Positions 26,801-35,528 of a stretch of 64,000 nt of DNA are shown here, piece after piece. Under the pieces are notes generated by a model. The model was not told the DNA's origin and did no database searches. It worked only from the letters and a program-made list of their open reading frames with translations. A program made the position numbers and the translations under genes. Source of the DNA: Pseudomonas frederiksbergensis (GTDB lineage Bacteria; Pseudomonadota; Gammaproteobacteria; Pseudomonadales; Pseudomonadaceae); the NCBI RefSeq assembly GCF_003732705.1, contig NZ_MOBR01000040.1:310001-374000 (forward strand). The letters are read 5' to 3'. Positions within the stretch are counted from its first letter, which is position 1. Every line of letters begins with the position of its first letter.

Positions 26801-28333
26801 ATGCGCTCTCTTAACCTCCACCTGAAAATCCTGATCGCCATTCTGGTGGTGCTGGGCATTTCAGTTACGGCCTACCAGATCTTCGTGCTCGGCATCCCCG
26901 TCACCGAAGACGCCACGGACGACTTGTGGAACATCGACGCCAAGGTCGAGTTCGTCGCCAGTGCCAAGGACCCGGTCAAGATCCAGATGTTCGTGCCGCC
27001 CCTGAGCCGCGACTTTGTGAGCCTGAACGAAAGCTTCATCTCCAATAACTACGGCGTGGCGGTGAACCGGATCGATGGCAACCGCAAGGTCACCTGGTCG
27101 GCCCGTCGCGCCAAGGGCAACCAGACCCTTTATTACCGTCTGGTACTGACCAAACGCTACTCCGGCGAAAAATCCAAGATCAAAGGCCCGACCTTCCGCG
27201 ACAGCATCGCCGTCGAAGGCGCGGAAAAAGTCGCCGCCGAAGCCCTGCTCGCGCCGATCCGCCAACATTCGGCCGACGTCGAAACTTTCGTCGGCGAAGC
27301 GATCAAGCGCGTTAACAATCTCAACGACGACAACGTGAAGCTGTTGCTCGGCGGCGATCCGTCTACCTCGAACAAAGCCCGGATCGTCGAGTTGGTACTG
27401 TCCATTGCCCACGTGCCGGTCGAGAAGGTCCACACCATCCGTCTGGTGGCCGACCAACCGCAAATCCCTGAACTGTGGCTGCGTAGTTTCAACGGCACCG
27501 ACTGGCTGTATTTCAACCCGGAAACCGGCGAACAAGGCATGCCGACCGATCGCCTGTTGTGGTGGACCGGTGATGAAAACCTGATCACCGTCGATGGCGG
27601 CAAAAAAGCCAACGTCACCTTCAGCCTGAACAACAGCGAAATGAACGCCATTCGCCTGGCCAAGCTGACCGACGAAAACACCGACGCCAACTTCCTCGAA
27701 TACTCGCTGTACGGCCTGCCGCTGCAAACCCAGCAAACCTTCATGATCATGGTGATGATCCCGATTGGCGTGCTGGTGATCCTGATCCTGCGCAACCTGA
27801 TCGGCCTGCAGACCCTCGGCACCTTTACGCCGGTGCTGATCGCCCTGGCCTTCCGTGAGACGCAGTTGGGCTTCGGGATCGTGCTGTTTACGATTATTAC
27901 GGCGCTGGGGCTGTCGCTGCGCTCCTACCTTGAGCACTTGAAGCTGCAAATGCTGCCGAGGCTGTCGGTGGTGCTGACCTTTGTCGTGGTGCTGATCGCG
28001 GCGATCAGCCTGTTCAGCCATAAACTCGGCCTGGAGCGCGGGTTGTCGGTGGCGCTGTTCCCGATGGTGATTCTGACCATGACCATCGAACGGCTATCGA
28101 TCACCTGGGAAGAACGCGGTGCCGGGCATGCCCTGAAAGTGGCGATTGGTACGCTGTTCGCCGCGTCCCTGGCGCACCTGATCATGAGCGTGCCGGAACT
28201 GGTCTATTTCGTGTTCACCTTCCCGGCGATCCTGTTGATCCTGGTGGGTTTCATGCTGGCCATGGGTCGCTATCGCGGCTACCGCCTGACCGAGCTGATC
28301 CGTTTCAAAGCGTTCCTCAAGGCTGACTCGTAA
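26801..28333 (+). CDS. Inactive-transglutaminase-like domain fused to 7 transmembrane helices (RloB-like)
   Basis: The 510-residue protein has one N-terminal helix (LKILIAILVVLGISVTAYQIFV), a long extracytoplasmic region to about residue 300, and about seven C-terminal helices (for example FMIMVMIPIGVLVILIL, GFGIVLFTIITALGLSL, LVYFVFTFPAILLILVGFML). The middle part resembles the periplasmic transglutaminase-like domain with lost catalytic residues (ELWLRSFNGTDWLYFNPETG). It starts six bases after the protease gene ends and overlaps the next gene by one base. A sensor or scaffold role in the membrane is inferred. Confidence 0.82.
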   Translation: MRSLNLHLKILIAILVVLGISVTAYQIFVLGIPVTEDATDDLWNIDAKVEFVASAKDPVKIQMFVPPLSRDFVSLNESFISNNYGVAVNRIDGNRKVTWSARRAKGNQTLYYRLVLTKRYSGEKSKIKGPTFRDSIAVEGAEKVAAEALLAPIRQHSADVETFVGEAIKRVNNLNDDNVKLLLGGDPSTSNKARIVELVLSIAHVPVEKVHTIRLVADQPQIPELWLRSFNGTDWLYFNPETGEQGMPTDRLLWWTGDENLITVDGGKKANVTFSLNNSEMNAIRLAKLTDENTDANFLEYSLYGLPLQTQQTFMIMVMIPIGVLVILILRNLIGLQTLGTFTPVLIALAFRETQLGFGIVLFTIITALGLSLRSYLEHLKLQMLPRLSVVLTFVVVLIAAISLFSHKLGLERGLSVALFPMVILTMTIERLSITWEERGAGHALKVAIGTLFAASLAHLIMSVPELVYFVFTFPAILLILVGFMLAMGRYRGYRLTELIRFKAFLKADS

Positions 28334-29319
28334 TGTTCGGTTTCTGGAAGACCTGGAAGGCCCTGGAAGCCCGGGGCATCATGGGGATCAATCGGCGCAA
28401 CGCGGACTACGTGCTCAAGTACAACAAGCGCAGCCTGTACCCGATTGTCGATGACAAGATCATCACCAAGGAACGCGCGATCGCCGCCGGCATTAATGTG
28501 CCGGAGTTGTACGGGATCATTTCTACCGAGAAAGAAATCGACAACCTCGACAAGATCATCGGCGGGCGCAACGACTTCGTGATCAAACCGGCCCAGGGCG
28601 CGGGCGGCGACGGCATTATTGTGGTGGCCGACCGTTTCGAGGGTCGCTATCGCACGGTGTCCGGCAAGATCATCAGCCATGAGGAAATCGAGCACCATGT
28701 CTCCAGCATCCTCACCGGCCTGTATTCCCTCGGCGGCCATCGTGACCGGGCGCTGATCGAATACCGTGTGACCCCGGACCAGATCTTCAAGAGCATCAGT
28801 TACGAAGGCGTGCCGGACATCCGCATCATCGTGCTGATGGGTTATCCGGTCATGGCCATGCTGCGCTTGCCGACCCGCCAGTCCGGCGGCAAGGCCAACC
28901 TGCACCAGGGCGCCATCGGTGTTGGCGTGGACTTAGCCACTGGCCTGACCCTGCGCGGCACCTGGTTGAACAACATCATCACCAAACACCCGGACACCAC
29001 CAACGCGGTGGATGGCGTGCAACTGCCTTATTGGGACGGCTTCATGAAACTGGCCGCCGGTTGTTATGAGCTGTGCGGGCTGGGTTACATCGGCGTGGAC
29101 ATGGTGCTCGATCAGGAAAAAGGCCCGCTGATTCTTGAGCTGAACGCCCGACCGGGCTTGAATATCCAGATTGCCAATGATTGCGGGCTAACGTTGCGTA
29201 CCCATGCGGTCGAGGCGCGGCTGGAAGAGTTGAAGGCCCGCGGGATTATCGAAACCGTGCAGGAACGGGTGGAGTTTGTGCAGGAGATGTTTGGGCATAT
29301 TCCGCCGGTTGAGGGGTAG
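28333..29319 (+). CDS. ATP-grasp alpha-L-glutamate ligase-like protein (RloC-like)
   Basis: The 328-residue protein has an ATP-grasp core: GGRNDFVIKPAQGAGGDGI near residue 77-95 and the metal/ATP motif LILELNARPGLNIQIAN near 260-276. Family members join an amino acid (often glutamate) to a peptide or protein through an acyl-phosphate. No substrate can be named. Its ATG shares one base with the preceding stop (TAATG), so coupling is certain in layout. With a protease and a transglutaminase-like protein, a peptide modification circuit is plausible. Confidence 0.82.
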   Translation: MFGFWKTWKALEARGIMGINRRNADYVLKYNKRSLYPIVDDKIITKERAIAAGINVPELYGIISTEKEIDNLDKIIGGRNDFVIKPAQGAGGDGIIVVADRFEGRYRTVSGKIISHEEIEHHVSSILTGLYSLGGHRDRALIEYRVTPDQIFKSISYEGVPDIRIIVLMGYPVMAMLRLPTRQSGGKANLHQGAIGVGVDLATGLTLRGTWLNNIITKHPDTTNAVDGVQLPYWDGFMKLAAGCYELCGLGYIGVDMVLDQEKGPLILELNARPGLNIQIANDCGLTLRTHAVEARLEELKARGIIETVQERVEFVQEMFGHIPPVEG

Positions 29320-29324
29320 CCGAT

Positions 29325-29429
29325 GATCGTTCCCACGCTCTGCGTGGTAACGCCGCCACGGACGCTCTGCGTCCGCCTGTGACGCGGAGCGTCACGGGAT
29401 GCATTCCCACGCAGAGCGTGGGAACGATC
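29325..29429. repeat. Palindromic repeat family B, copy 2
   Basis: GATCGTTCCCACGC at the left end, GCGTGGGAACGATC at the right end. It follows the ATP-grasp gene by five bases. Confidence 0.9.
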
Positions 29430-29526
29430 GGCCACCCACCTACCAATCCCCGACATCCCCTCTAGGAGCAAATCCTACAGAGGACTACAATCGCCACCCC
29501 GCCTCGATGGCTGATCCGCCCCGCCC

Positions 29527-30864
29527 ATGTTGACCTGTTCCGTACACCCGCTCCCCTATCGCACCAACCCCGCCGACTACTTCGCGGCGATTCGTCATGC
29601 CCCCGGCGCCGTACTGCTCGACAGTGGCCGGCCCTCGGCCGATCGCGGTCGTTTTGACCTGCTCAGTGCCTGGCCGCTGGAACAACTGGCGGTATCGCCC
29701 GACGAAACCGGCGGCGATTTCCTGCAACGCCTTCGGGACAATCTGACACAGCTTGGCGAAGCGTCCGTCCCTGATGAGCTACCTTTCGCCGGCGGCCTGA
29801 TCGGATACCTGAGCTACGACTTCGGCCGTCATCTGGAAAACCTGCCGAGCCAGGCGCTGGACGACCTGCACTTGCCGGATGCGCGATTTGGTTTATACGG
29901 CTGGGCGCTGGTCACTGACCACCTGCGGATTACAAGTCAGTTGGTGTTCCACCCGTCAATGCCTGACAGCGAACGCCAACGCCTGATCGCGTTGTTCACT
30001 CAGCCTGAGGCGGACCCGGTCGAGCCGTTCAAATTGAGCAGCCCGATGCATGCCGACCTGAGCGCCGAGCAATATCGCCAGGCCCTTGAGCGAATCCAGC
30101 AGTACATCCAGGCTGGCGACTGCTATCAGGTCAACTTCGCCCAGCGCTTTCGTGCGCAATGCCAGGGTGACCCATGGGCCGCCTATTGCGCGTTGCGGGC
30201 AGCCTGCCCGACGCCGTTTTCCGGGTTCCAGAGCCTGCCTGACGGCGGCGCAGTCCTGAGCCTGTCGCCGGAGCGCTTCGTCAAAGTCAGCCAGCGCCAG
30301 GTGGAAACCCGCCCGATCAAAGGCACCCGCCCTCGCGGAGTGACCGAAGTCGAAGACGCCGCCAACGCCGCCGAACTCCTGGCCAGCCCCAAGGACCGCG
30401 CAGAAAACCTGATGATCGTCGACCTGCTGCGCAACGACCTCGGCCGCACCTGCCGTATCGGCTCGGTGCGGGTACCGGAGTTGTTCAGCCTGGAAAGCTA
30501 TCCGAACGTGCATCACCTGGTGAGCAGCGTCACCGGCGAACTGGCGGACGACAAGGACGCCTTGGACTTGATCGCCGGCAGTTTCCCCGGCGGCTCGATC
30601 ACCGGCGCGCCGAAAATTCGCGCGATGCAGATCATTGATGAACTGGAACCGACCCGTCGTGGGTTGTACTGCGGATCGTTGGTGTACCTGGATGTACGCG
30701 GCGAAATGGACAGCTCCATCGCCATACGCAGTTTGCTGGTCAAGGATGGGCAGGTGTGTTGCTGGGGTGGCGGCGGGATTGTCGCGGACTCGGAGTGGCA
30801 GGCCGAGTATCAGGAGTCGATTACCAAAGTGAAGGTGTTGCTCGATACCCTGCAGAACCTTTGA
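29527..30864 (+). CDS. pabB: Aminodeoxychorismate synthase component I
   Basis: The 445-residue chorismate-binding enzyme has the hallmark motifs of PabB/TrpE: AGDCYQVNFAQRF (near residue 196), RPIKGTRPRGV (near 262), KDRAENLMIVDLLRNDLGR and GSITGAPKIRAM. It makes 4-amino-4-deoxychorismate from chorismate and ammonia (with PabA) for folate. The KxRPIKGT region distinguishes PabB from anthranilate synthase. A family-B repeat begins inside its stop codon. Confidence 0.95.
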   Translation: MLTCSVHPLPYRTNPADYFAAIRHAPGAVLLDSGRPSADRGRFDLLSAWPLEQLAVSPDETGGDFLQRLRDNLTQLGEASVPDELPFAGGLIGYLSYDFGRHLENLPSQALDDLHLPDARFGLYGWALVTDHLRITSQLVFHPSMPDSERQRLIALFTQPEADPVEPFKLSSPMHADLSAEQYRQALERIQQYIQAGDCYQVNFAQRFRAQCQGDPWAAYCALRAACPTPFSGFQSLPDGGAVLSLSPERFVKVSQRQVETRPIKGTRPRGVTEVEDAANAAELLASPKDRAENLMIVDLLRNDLGRTCRIGSVRVPELFSLESYPNVHHLVSSVTGELADDKDALDLIAGSFPGGSITGAPKIRAMQIIDELEPTRRGLYCGSLVYLDVRGEMDSSIAIRSLLVKDGQVCCWGGGGIVADSEWQAEYQESITKVKVLLDTLQNL

Positions 30865-30986
30865 TCGTTCCCACGCTCCGCGCGGGAATGCCTCAATGGA
30901 CGCTCCGCGTCCGCTTTGGGACGCAGAGCGTCCCGGGCTGCATTCCCACGCAGAGCGTGGGAACGATCACTAGCGTGGGAACGATC
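30863..30986. repeat. Palindromic repeat family B, copy 3, with an extra partial unit
   Basis: The element runs from GATCGTTCCCACGC to GCGTGGGAACGATC (30863-30968). A further partial unit TAGCGTGGGAACGATC follows to 30986. Its first bases lie in the pabB stop codon. Confidence 0.88.
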
Positions 30987-31003
30987 AGCGACAGCAACAG
31001 GGT

Positions 31004-31621
31004 TTACAAGGTCAGGGCGCGGTTGGACGCTTTGATAAATTCCTGCTTCAAATCCGCAAAACTGTGCACCGCCGGGAACTGCGGAAACTCGCGAATCACA
31101 TTGTCCGGCGCATGGAACAGAATCCCGGCATCCGCTTCGCCCAGCATCGTCGTGTCGTTGTAGGAATCCCCTGCCGCGATCACCCGGTAGTAAAGGCTCT
31201 TGAAAGCCAGGACCGACTGACGTTTCGGATCTTTCTGACGCAACTGATAGCTCGTTACTCGGCCGGCATCGTCGGTAATCAGGCGATGGCAGAGCAAAGT
31301 CGGGAAGCCCAATTGACGCATCAGCGGCTGGGAAAACTCGTAGAACGTGTCCGACAGAATCACCACCTGGAAGCGCTCGCGCAGCCAGTTGACGAACTCG
31401 ATGGCGCCGTCCAGCGGTTGCAGCGTGGCAATCACTTCCTGAATATCCGAGAGCTTCAAGCCATGCTCGTCGAGGATCCGCAGGCGTTGCTTCATCAGCA
31501 CGTCATAGTCGGGAATGTCCCGGGTGGTGGCCCGGAGGGATTCGATCCCGGTTTTTTCGGCGAAGGCGATCCAGATTTCCGGGACCAACACACCTTCAAG
31601 ATCCAGACAGGCAATTTCCAC
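31004..31621 (-). CDS. thrH: ThrH, phosphoserine phosphatase / homoserine phosphotransferase
   Basis: The 205-residue HAD-family protein has the N-terminal EIACLDLEGVLVPEIW, where DLEG replaces the usual DxDGT, and the later GDSYNDTTMLGEAD (Asp cluster). In Pseudomonas ThrH dephosphorylates phosphoserine and can pass the phosphate to homoserine. The start is GTG at 31621 with GGGAG six bases upstream; the open frame before it lacks an SD. Divergent from cysH across 173 bases. It is convergent with pabB across the repeat. Confidence 0.93.
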   Translation of the reverse strand: MEIACLDLEGVLVPEIWIAFAEKTGIESLRATTRDIPDYDVLMKQRLRILDEHGLKLSDIQEVIATLQPLDGAIEFVNWLRERFQVVILSDTFYEFSQPLMRQLGFPTLLCHRLITDDAGRVTSYQLRQKDPKRQSVLAFKSLYYRVIAAGDSYNDTTMLGEADAGILFHAPDNVIREFPQFPAVHSFADLKQEFIKASNRALTL

Positions 31622-31794
31622 AAGACACTCCCATTTGTATTGATTATTGAGTCGAGCGAGCAAAAGGACTGCCGAACTCTAGCGACTCGGGCGGGCCTGC
31701 GCAACGCAGAGGGCGCGCCAGCGGCTGTGGGATTTTGTTACCATCGGCACCATATAGAGCGCCCAGCGCCACCGACCTGTAGGAAGCCGCCCTG

Positions 31795-32535
31795 ATGAGC
31801 CCATCGTTCGATGTCGTGGAACTCGCCACGACCTATGCCAACAAATCCGCCCAGGACATCCTGAAACTCGCGTTCGCCGAGTTTGGCGATGACCTGTGGA
31901 TATCTTTCAGCGGTGCCGAGGATGTGGTGCTGGTGGACATGGCCTGGAAGCTGAACAAGAACGTGAAAGTGTTCAGCCTCGACACCGGCCGCTTGCACCC
32001 CGAGACCTACCGCTTCATCGATCAGGTGCGCGAGCACTACAAGATCGACATTGAACTGGTGTCGCCGGACTACACGAAACTTGAACCGTTCGTGAAGGAA
32101 AAAGGTCTGTTCAGCTTCTACAAGGACGGCCATGGCGAATGCTGCGGCATCCGCAAGATCGAGCCGCTGCGCCGCAAACTGTCCAGCGTCACCGCTTGGG
32201 CCACCGGCCAGCGCCGGGACCAGAGCCCAGGCACCCGCAGCGCCGTCGCGGTGCTGGAAATCGACACCGCGTTCTCCACACCCGAGCGCACCCTGTACAA
32301 GTTCAACCCGCTGGCGCAGATGACCAGTGAAGTGATCTGGGGCTATATCCGCATGCTGGAGTTGCCGTACAACAGCCTGCATGAGCGCGGCTTTATCAGC
32401 ATCGGTTGCGAACCCTGCACCCGTCCGGTGCTGCCGAACCAGCACGAGCGCGAAGGCCGCTGGTGGTGGGAAGAAGCGACGCAGAAGGAATGCGGGTTGC
32501 ATGCGGGGAACATCATCAGCAAATCCAAGGAATAA
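31795..32535 (+). CDS. cysH: Adenylylsulfate (APS) reductase, thioredoxin-dependent
   Basis: The 246-residue protein reduces APS to sulfite in assimilatory sulfate reduction. The PAPS-reductase core begins with WISFSGAEDVVLVDMA. Two cysteine pairs are present, CC in HGECCGIRK and CxxC in GCEPCTRPV, which bind the 4Fe-4S cluster of the APS-specific type. The C-terminal ECGLH provides the catalytic cysteine. The enteric PAPS-type lacks the two pairs, so APS is the likely substrate. GGAAG precedes the ATG. It has REPIN site 7 just downstream. Confidence 0.95.
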   Translation: MSPSFDVVELATTYANKSAQDILKLAFAEFGDDLWISFSGAEDVVLVDMAWKLNKNVKVFSLDTGRLHPETYRFIDQVREHYKIDIELVSPDYTKLEPFVKEKGLFSFYKDGHGECCGIRKIEPLRRKLSSVTAWATGQRRDQSPGTRSAVAVLEIDTAFSTPERTLYKFNPLAQMTSEVIWGYIRMLELPYNSLHERGFISIGCEPCTRPVLPNQHEREGRWWWEEATQKECGLHAGNIISKSKE

Positions 32536-32546
32536 ACCACACCTCT

Positions 32547-32636
32547 GTAGGAGCAAAGCTTGCTCGCGATGACGGACTGACATTCCACATCAATGTCGGC
32601 CATTACACCGCCATCGCGAGCAAGCTTTGCTCCTAC
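32547..32636. repeat. REPIN, site 7
   Basis: GTAGGAGCAAAGCTTGCTCG and its inverted partner GAGCAAGCTTTGCTCCTAC surround a spacer with CACATCAATGTCGGCC. It follows cysH. Confidence 0.9.
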
Positions 32637-33099
32637 AGGGTACGTGGATGTCTTCGTAAATGTGTACACACGAATGTCACCATAGGTGCCGTTTATGTGT
32701 GCACTTTTCATTTCAGCGCCCCAAAAAGTTACACCCTCATCCCCTGACTTCCTCAGTCGCCGTTTCCCACTATTACCGCTGAAAAATAAATACCCGTTCA
32801 ATCGGTCAATTTATATTTCCTCCTTTTCAATTACTTAACTTAAACCAATAACAAAACGAAATTAGCGCGCCGATTCATAGATTCGGAACTGGCATAGATC
32901 TGGCTTAAGTGCATACATGTTTTGTATACAATTAAAACCAAAACATACACACACTTTCGATCCGCAAGCCTGAAGCGCCCTATCCCGTACAGGCTGCAGA
33001 TGCCCCGTAACCAATGATGCTTACTGCCCGCGACGAAGATTTGTCGAGCCCACGCTCATGCACAGTCATCGCGAAGCCAAGCCTCAGGAGCCTGCCGGA
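32637..33099. other. 463-base non-coding stretch, AT-rich in the middle; holds the permease control region
   Basis: No convincing gene is seen on either strand. From about 32756 to 32960 the DNA is clearly AT-richer than the neighbours. It contains the palindrome TTGTATACAA described separately. The start of the permease gene lies near the right end. Confidence 0.7.
32922..32931. promoter_or_regulatory. Operator-like palindrome upstream of the NCS1 permease
   Basis: TTGTATACAA is a perfect 10-base palindrome in AT-rich DNA about 170 bases before the permease start. GntR/FCD repressors bind sites of this shape, but no such regulator gene is adjacent. Confidence 0.45.
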
Positions 33100-34641
33100 A
33101 TGCGTACTAGCCTATCCAATAACAACATCGCGCTGGATCTGCCCTCCTCTCAACCTGCCTTCAACGATCACGACCAATCGCATCAAGCCCCGGTGGTCCT
33201 CAGTCCGCGCCTGCACAACAAAGACCTGGCGCCGACCAAAGCTGAAGGCCGGCGCTGGGGGCGCTACAGCATCTTCGCCCTGTGGACCAACGACGTTCAC
33301 AACATCGCCAACTACTCCTTCGCCATCGGCTTGTATGCCCTGGGGCTGGGCGGCTGGCAGATTCTGCTGTCCCTGGGGATCGGCGCGGCGCTGGTGTATT
33401 GCTTTATGAACCTGTCCGGCTACATGGGCCAGAAAACCGGAGTGCCATTTCCGGTGATCAGCCGGATCAGTTTCGGCATCCACGGGGCGCAAATTCCTGC
33501 ATTGATCCGCGCCGTTATCGCCATCGCCTGGTTCGGGATTCAGACGTACCTGGCCTCGGTGGTGTTTCGTGTCCTGCTGACGGCGGTGCATCCCGGTTTC
33601 GCCGATTACGACCACAACTCGATCCTTGGCCTGTCGACCTTGGGCTGGATCTGTTTCGTGGCGATCTGGTTCGTGCAACTGGCGATTCTGGCCTACGGCA
33701 TGGAGATGGTGCGGCGCTACGAGGCATTTGCCGGGCCGGTGATCCTGCTGACCGTCGCCTCACTCGCCGGGTGGATGTACTTCCAGGCCGATGCGACCAT
33801 CGCCTGGTCGATCCGCGAGCCGCTGACCGGTGGCGAGATGTGGCGCAACATCTTTGCCGGTGGCGCGTTGTGGCTGTCGATCTACGGCACGCTGATCCTC
33901 AACTTCTGCGACTTCGCCCGCTCCTCGCCGTGCCGCAAGACCATTAAGGTCGGAAATTTCTGGGGCCTGCCGGTAAATATTCTGGTGTTCGCCAGCATCA
34001 CCGTCCTGCTCTGCGGTGCGCAATTTCAGATCAACGGCCGGATCATCGAAAGCCCGACGGAAATCATCGCCTCGATCCCCAACACCTTCTTCCTGGTCCT
34101 CGGTTGCCTGGCGTTCCTGATCGTCACCGTGGCGGTGAACATCATGGCCAACTTCGTCGCCCCGGCCTTCGTACTCAGCAACCTGGCGCCCAAATACCTG
34201 ACCTTCCGCCGCGCCGGGTTGATCAGCGCAACCATCGCCGTGCTGATCCTGCCGTGGAACCTCTACAACAGCCCATTGGTGATCGTGTATTTCCTGTCCG
34301 GCCTCGGCGCCCTGCTCGGCCCGTTGTACGGGGTGATCATGGTCGACTACTGGCTTGTACGAAAAGGTCAGGTCAACGTGCCGCAGTTGTACAGCGAAGA
34401 CCCCAACGGCGCTTATTACTACAGCCGTGGCGTCAATCTCCGCGCCGTGGCGGCGTTTATTCCTGCAGCGTTGATCGCCATCGTCCTGGCGCTGATGCCG
34501 GGTTTCCACAGCGTATCGCCGTTCTCCTGGCTGATTGGCGCCGGGATTGCAGGGATGCTCTACCTGATCATCGCCAAGCGCCAGCCGCACTACGCCGATG
34601 TCAGCGGCGAAAGCATCGCCGTCGATAACGTCAGCCATTAA
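33100..34641 (+). CDS. NCS1-family nucleobase/hydantoin cation symporter
   Basis: The 513-residue protein has about 12 helices and NCS1 motifs WTNDVHNIANYSFAIG in helix 1 and ARSSPCRKTIKVGNFWGLP. Members import purines, pyrimidines, allantoin or hydantoins with sodium or protons. The following Asp/Glu-racemase-family gene points to a hydantoin-like or related substrate, but nothing in the sequence fixes it. An earlier in-frame ATG (33058) would add 14 residues; the ATG at 33100 has CAGGAG about ten bases upstream and begins MRTSLSNNN. I see no signal peptide. Confidence 0.85.
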   Translation: MRTSLSNNNIALDLPSSQPAFNDHDQSHQAPVVLSPRLHNKDLAPTKAEGRRWGRYSIFALWTNDVHNIANYSFAIGLYALGLGGWQILLSLGIGAALVYCFMNLSGYMGQKTGVPFPVISRISFGIHGAQIPALIRAVIAIAWFGIQTYLASVVFRVLLTAVHPGFADYDHNSILGLSTLGWICFVAIWFVQLAILAYGMEMVRRYEAFAGPVILLTVASLAGWMYFQADATIAWSIREPLTGGEMWRNIFAGGALWLSIYGTLILNFCDFARSSPCRKTIKVGNFWGLPVNILVFASITVLLCGAQFQINGRIIESPTEIIASIPNTFFLVLGCLAFLIVTVAVNIMANFVAPAFVLSNLAPKYLTFRRAGLISATIAVLILPWNLYNSPLVIVYFLSGLGALLGPLYGVIMVDYWLVRKGQVNVPQLYSEDPNGAYYYSRGVNLRAVAAFIPAALIAIVLALMPGFHSVSPFSWLIGAGIAGMLYLIIAKRQPHYADVSGESIAVDNVSH

Positions 34642-34698
34642 TCCCCTGGCGGCCCGGCAACGTCGGGCCGCAGAACCACCCCGTTATAAGGACTTCCC

Positions 34699-35427
34699 AT
34701 GCGAATTCTCGTGGTCAACGTCAACACCACCGAATCCATCACCCAGGCCATCGCCCGCCAGGCCCAGTCCGTGGCCGCGCCCGGCACTGAAATCGTCGGT
34801 CTGACGCCGCATTTCGGTGCCGATTCCATCGAAGGCAATTTCGAAAGCTACCTGGCGGCCATCGCCGTGATGGACCGGGTCATGTCCTACGACCAGCCGT
34901 TCGACGCAGTGATCCAGGCCGGCTACGGGGAACACGGCCGCGAAGGCTTGCAGGAATTGCTCAGCGTGCCGGTGGTGGACATCACCGATGCCGGCGCCAG
35001 CACGGCGATGTTTCTCGGTCATGCCTATTCGGTGGTCACGACGCTGGACCGCACCGTGCCGCTGATCGAGGATCGCCTCAAGCTGTCGGGTTTGTGGGAC
35101 CGTTGCGCATCCGTGCGGGCCAGTGGCTTGGCGGTGCTGGAGTTGGAATCCGACCCGCAACGGGCGCTAGAGGCGATTGTTCGCCAGGCGGAATTGGCGG
35201 TGCTGGAGGACAAGGCCGAGGTGATTTGCCTGGGCTGCGGCGGCATGGCCGGGCTGGATGAGCAGATTCGTCAGCGCACCGGCGTGCCGGTGGTGGATGG
35301 CGTGACGGCGGCGGTGACCATTGCCGAATCGTTGGTGCGGTTGGGGTTGTCGACGTCCAAGGTGCGGACCTATGCGACGCCGCGGCCGAAAACGATTATT
35401 GGCTGGCCGGGGCGGTTTGGCAGGTAG
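34699..35427 (+). CDS. Asp/Glu-racemase superfamily enzyme (hydantoin racemase-like) with first catalytic Cys replaced by Gly
   Basis: The 242-residue protein follows the permease by 57 bases. The N-terminus RILVVNVNTTESITQA and the length fit the hydantoin/allantoin racemase family, which uses two cysteines (near 76 and 181) as opposed acid/base pair. Here the second is present as C180 (CLGCGGMAG), but the first position reads QAGYGEHG with Gly75 where racemases have A-C-F/Y-G. A Gly/Cys pair at these places is the pattern of arylmalonate decarboxylase. So racemisation may be lost and another reaction, such as a decarboxylation, is possible. Confidence 0.8.
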   Translation: MRILVVNVNTTESITQAIARQAQSVAAPGTEIVGLTPHFGADSIEGNFESYLAAIAVMDRVMSYDQPFDAVIQAGYGEHGREGLQELLSVPVVDITDAGASTAMFLGHAYSVVTTLDRTVPLIEDRLKLSGLWDRCASVRASGLAVLELESDPQRALEAIVRQAELAVLEDKAEVICLGCGGMAGLDEQIRQRTGVPVVDGVTAAVTIAESLVRLGLSTSKVRTYATPRPKTIIGWPGRFGR

Positions 35428-35444
35428 ACCGCGTTATCGTTCGA

Positions 35445-35513
35445 TCGCGAGCAAGCTTTGCTCCTACAGGACCTGCGCCAAACCCTGTAGGAGCAAGGCT
35501 TGCCCGCGATGGC
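35445..35513. repeat. REP pair in outward order, site 8
   Basis: GAGCAAGCTTTGCTCCTAC is followed by GTAGGAGCAAGGCTTGCCCG, so the two units point the opposite way from the usual pairs. It separates the racemase-like gene from the convergent LysR gene. Confidence 0.88.
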
Positions 35514-35528
35514 CTCAACTCGGTCCTC

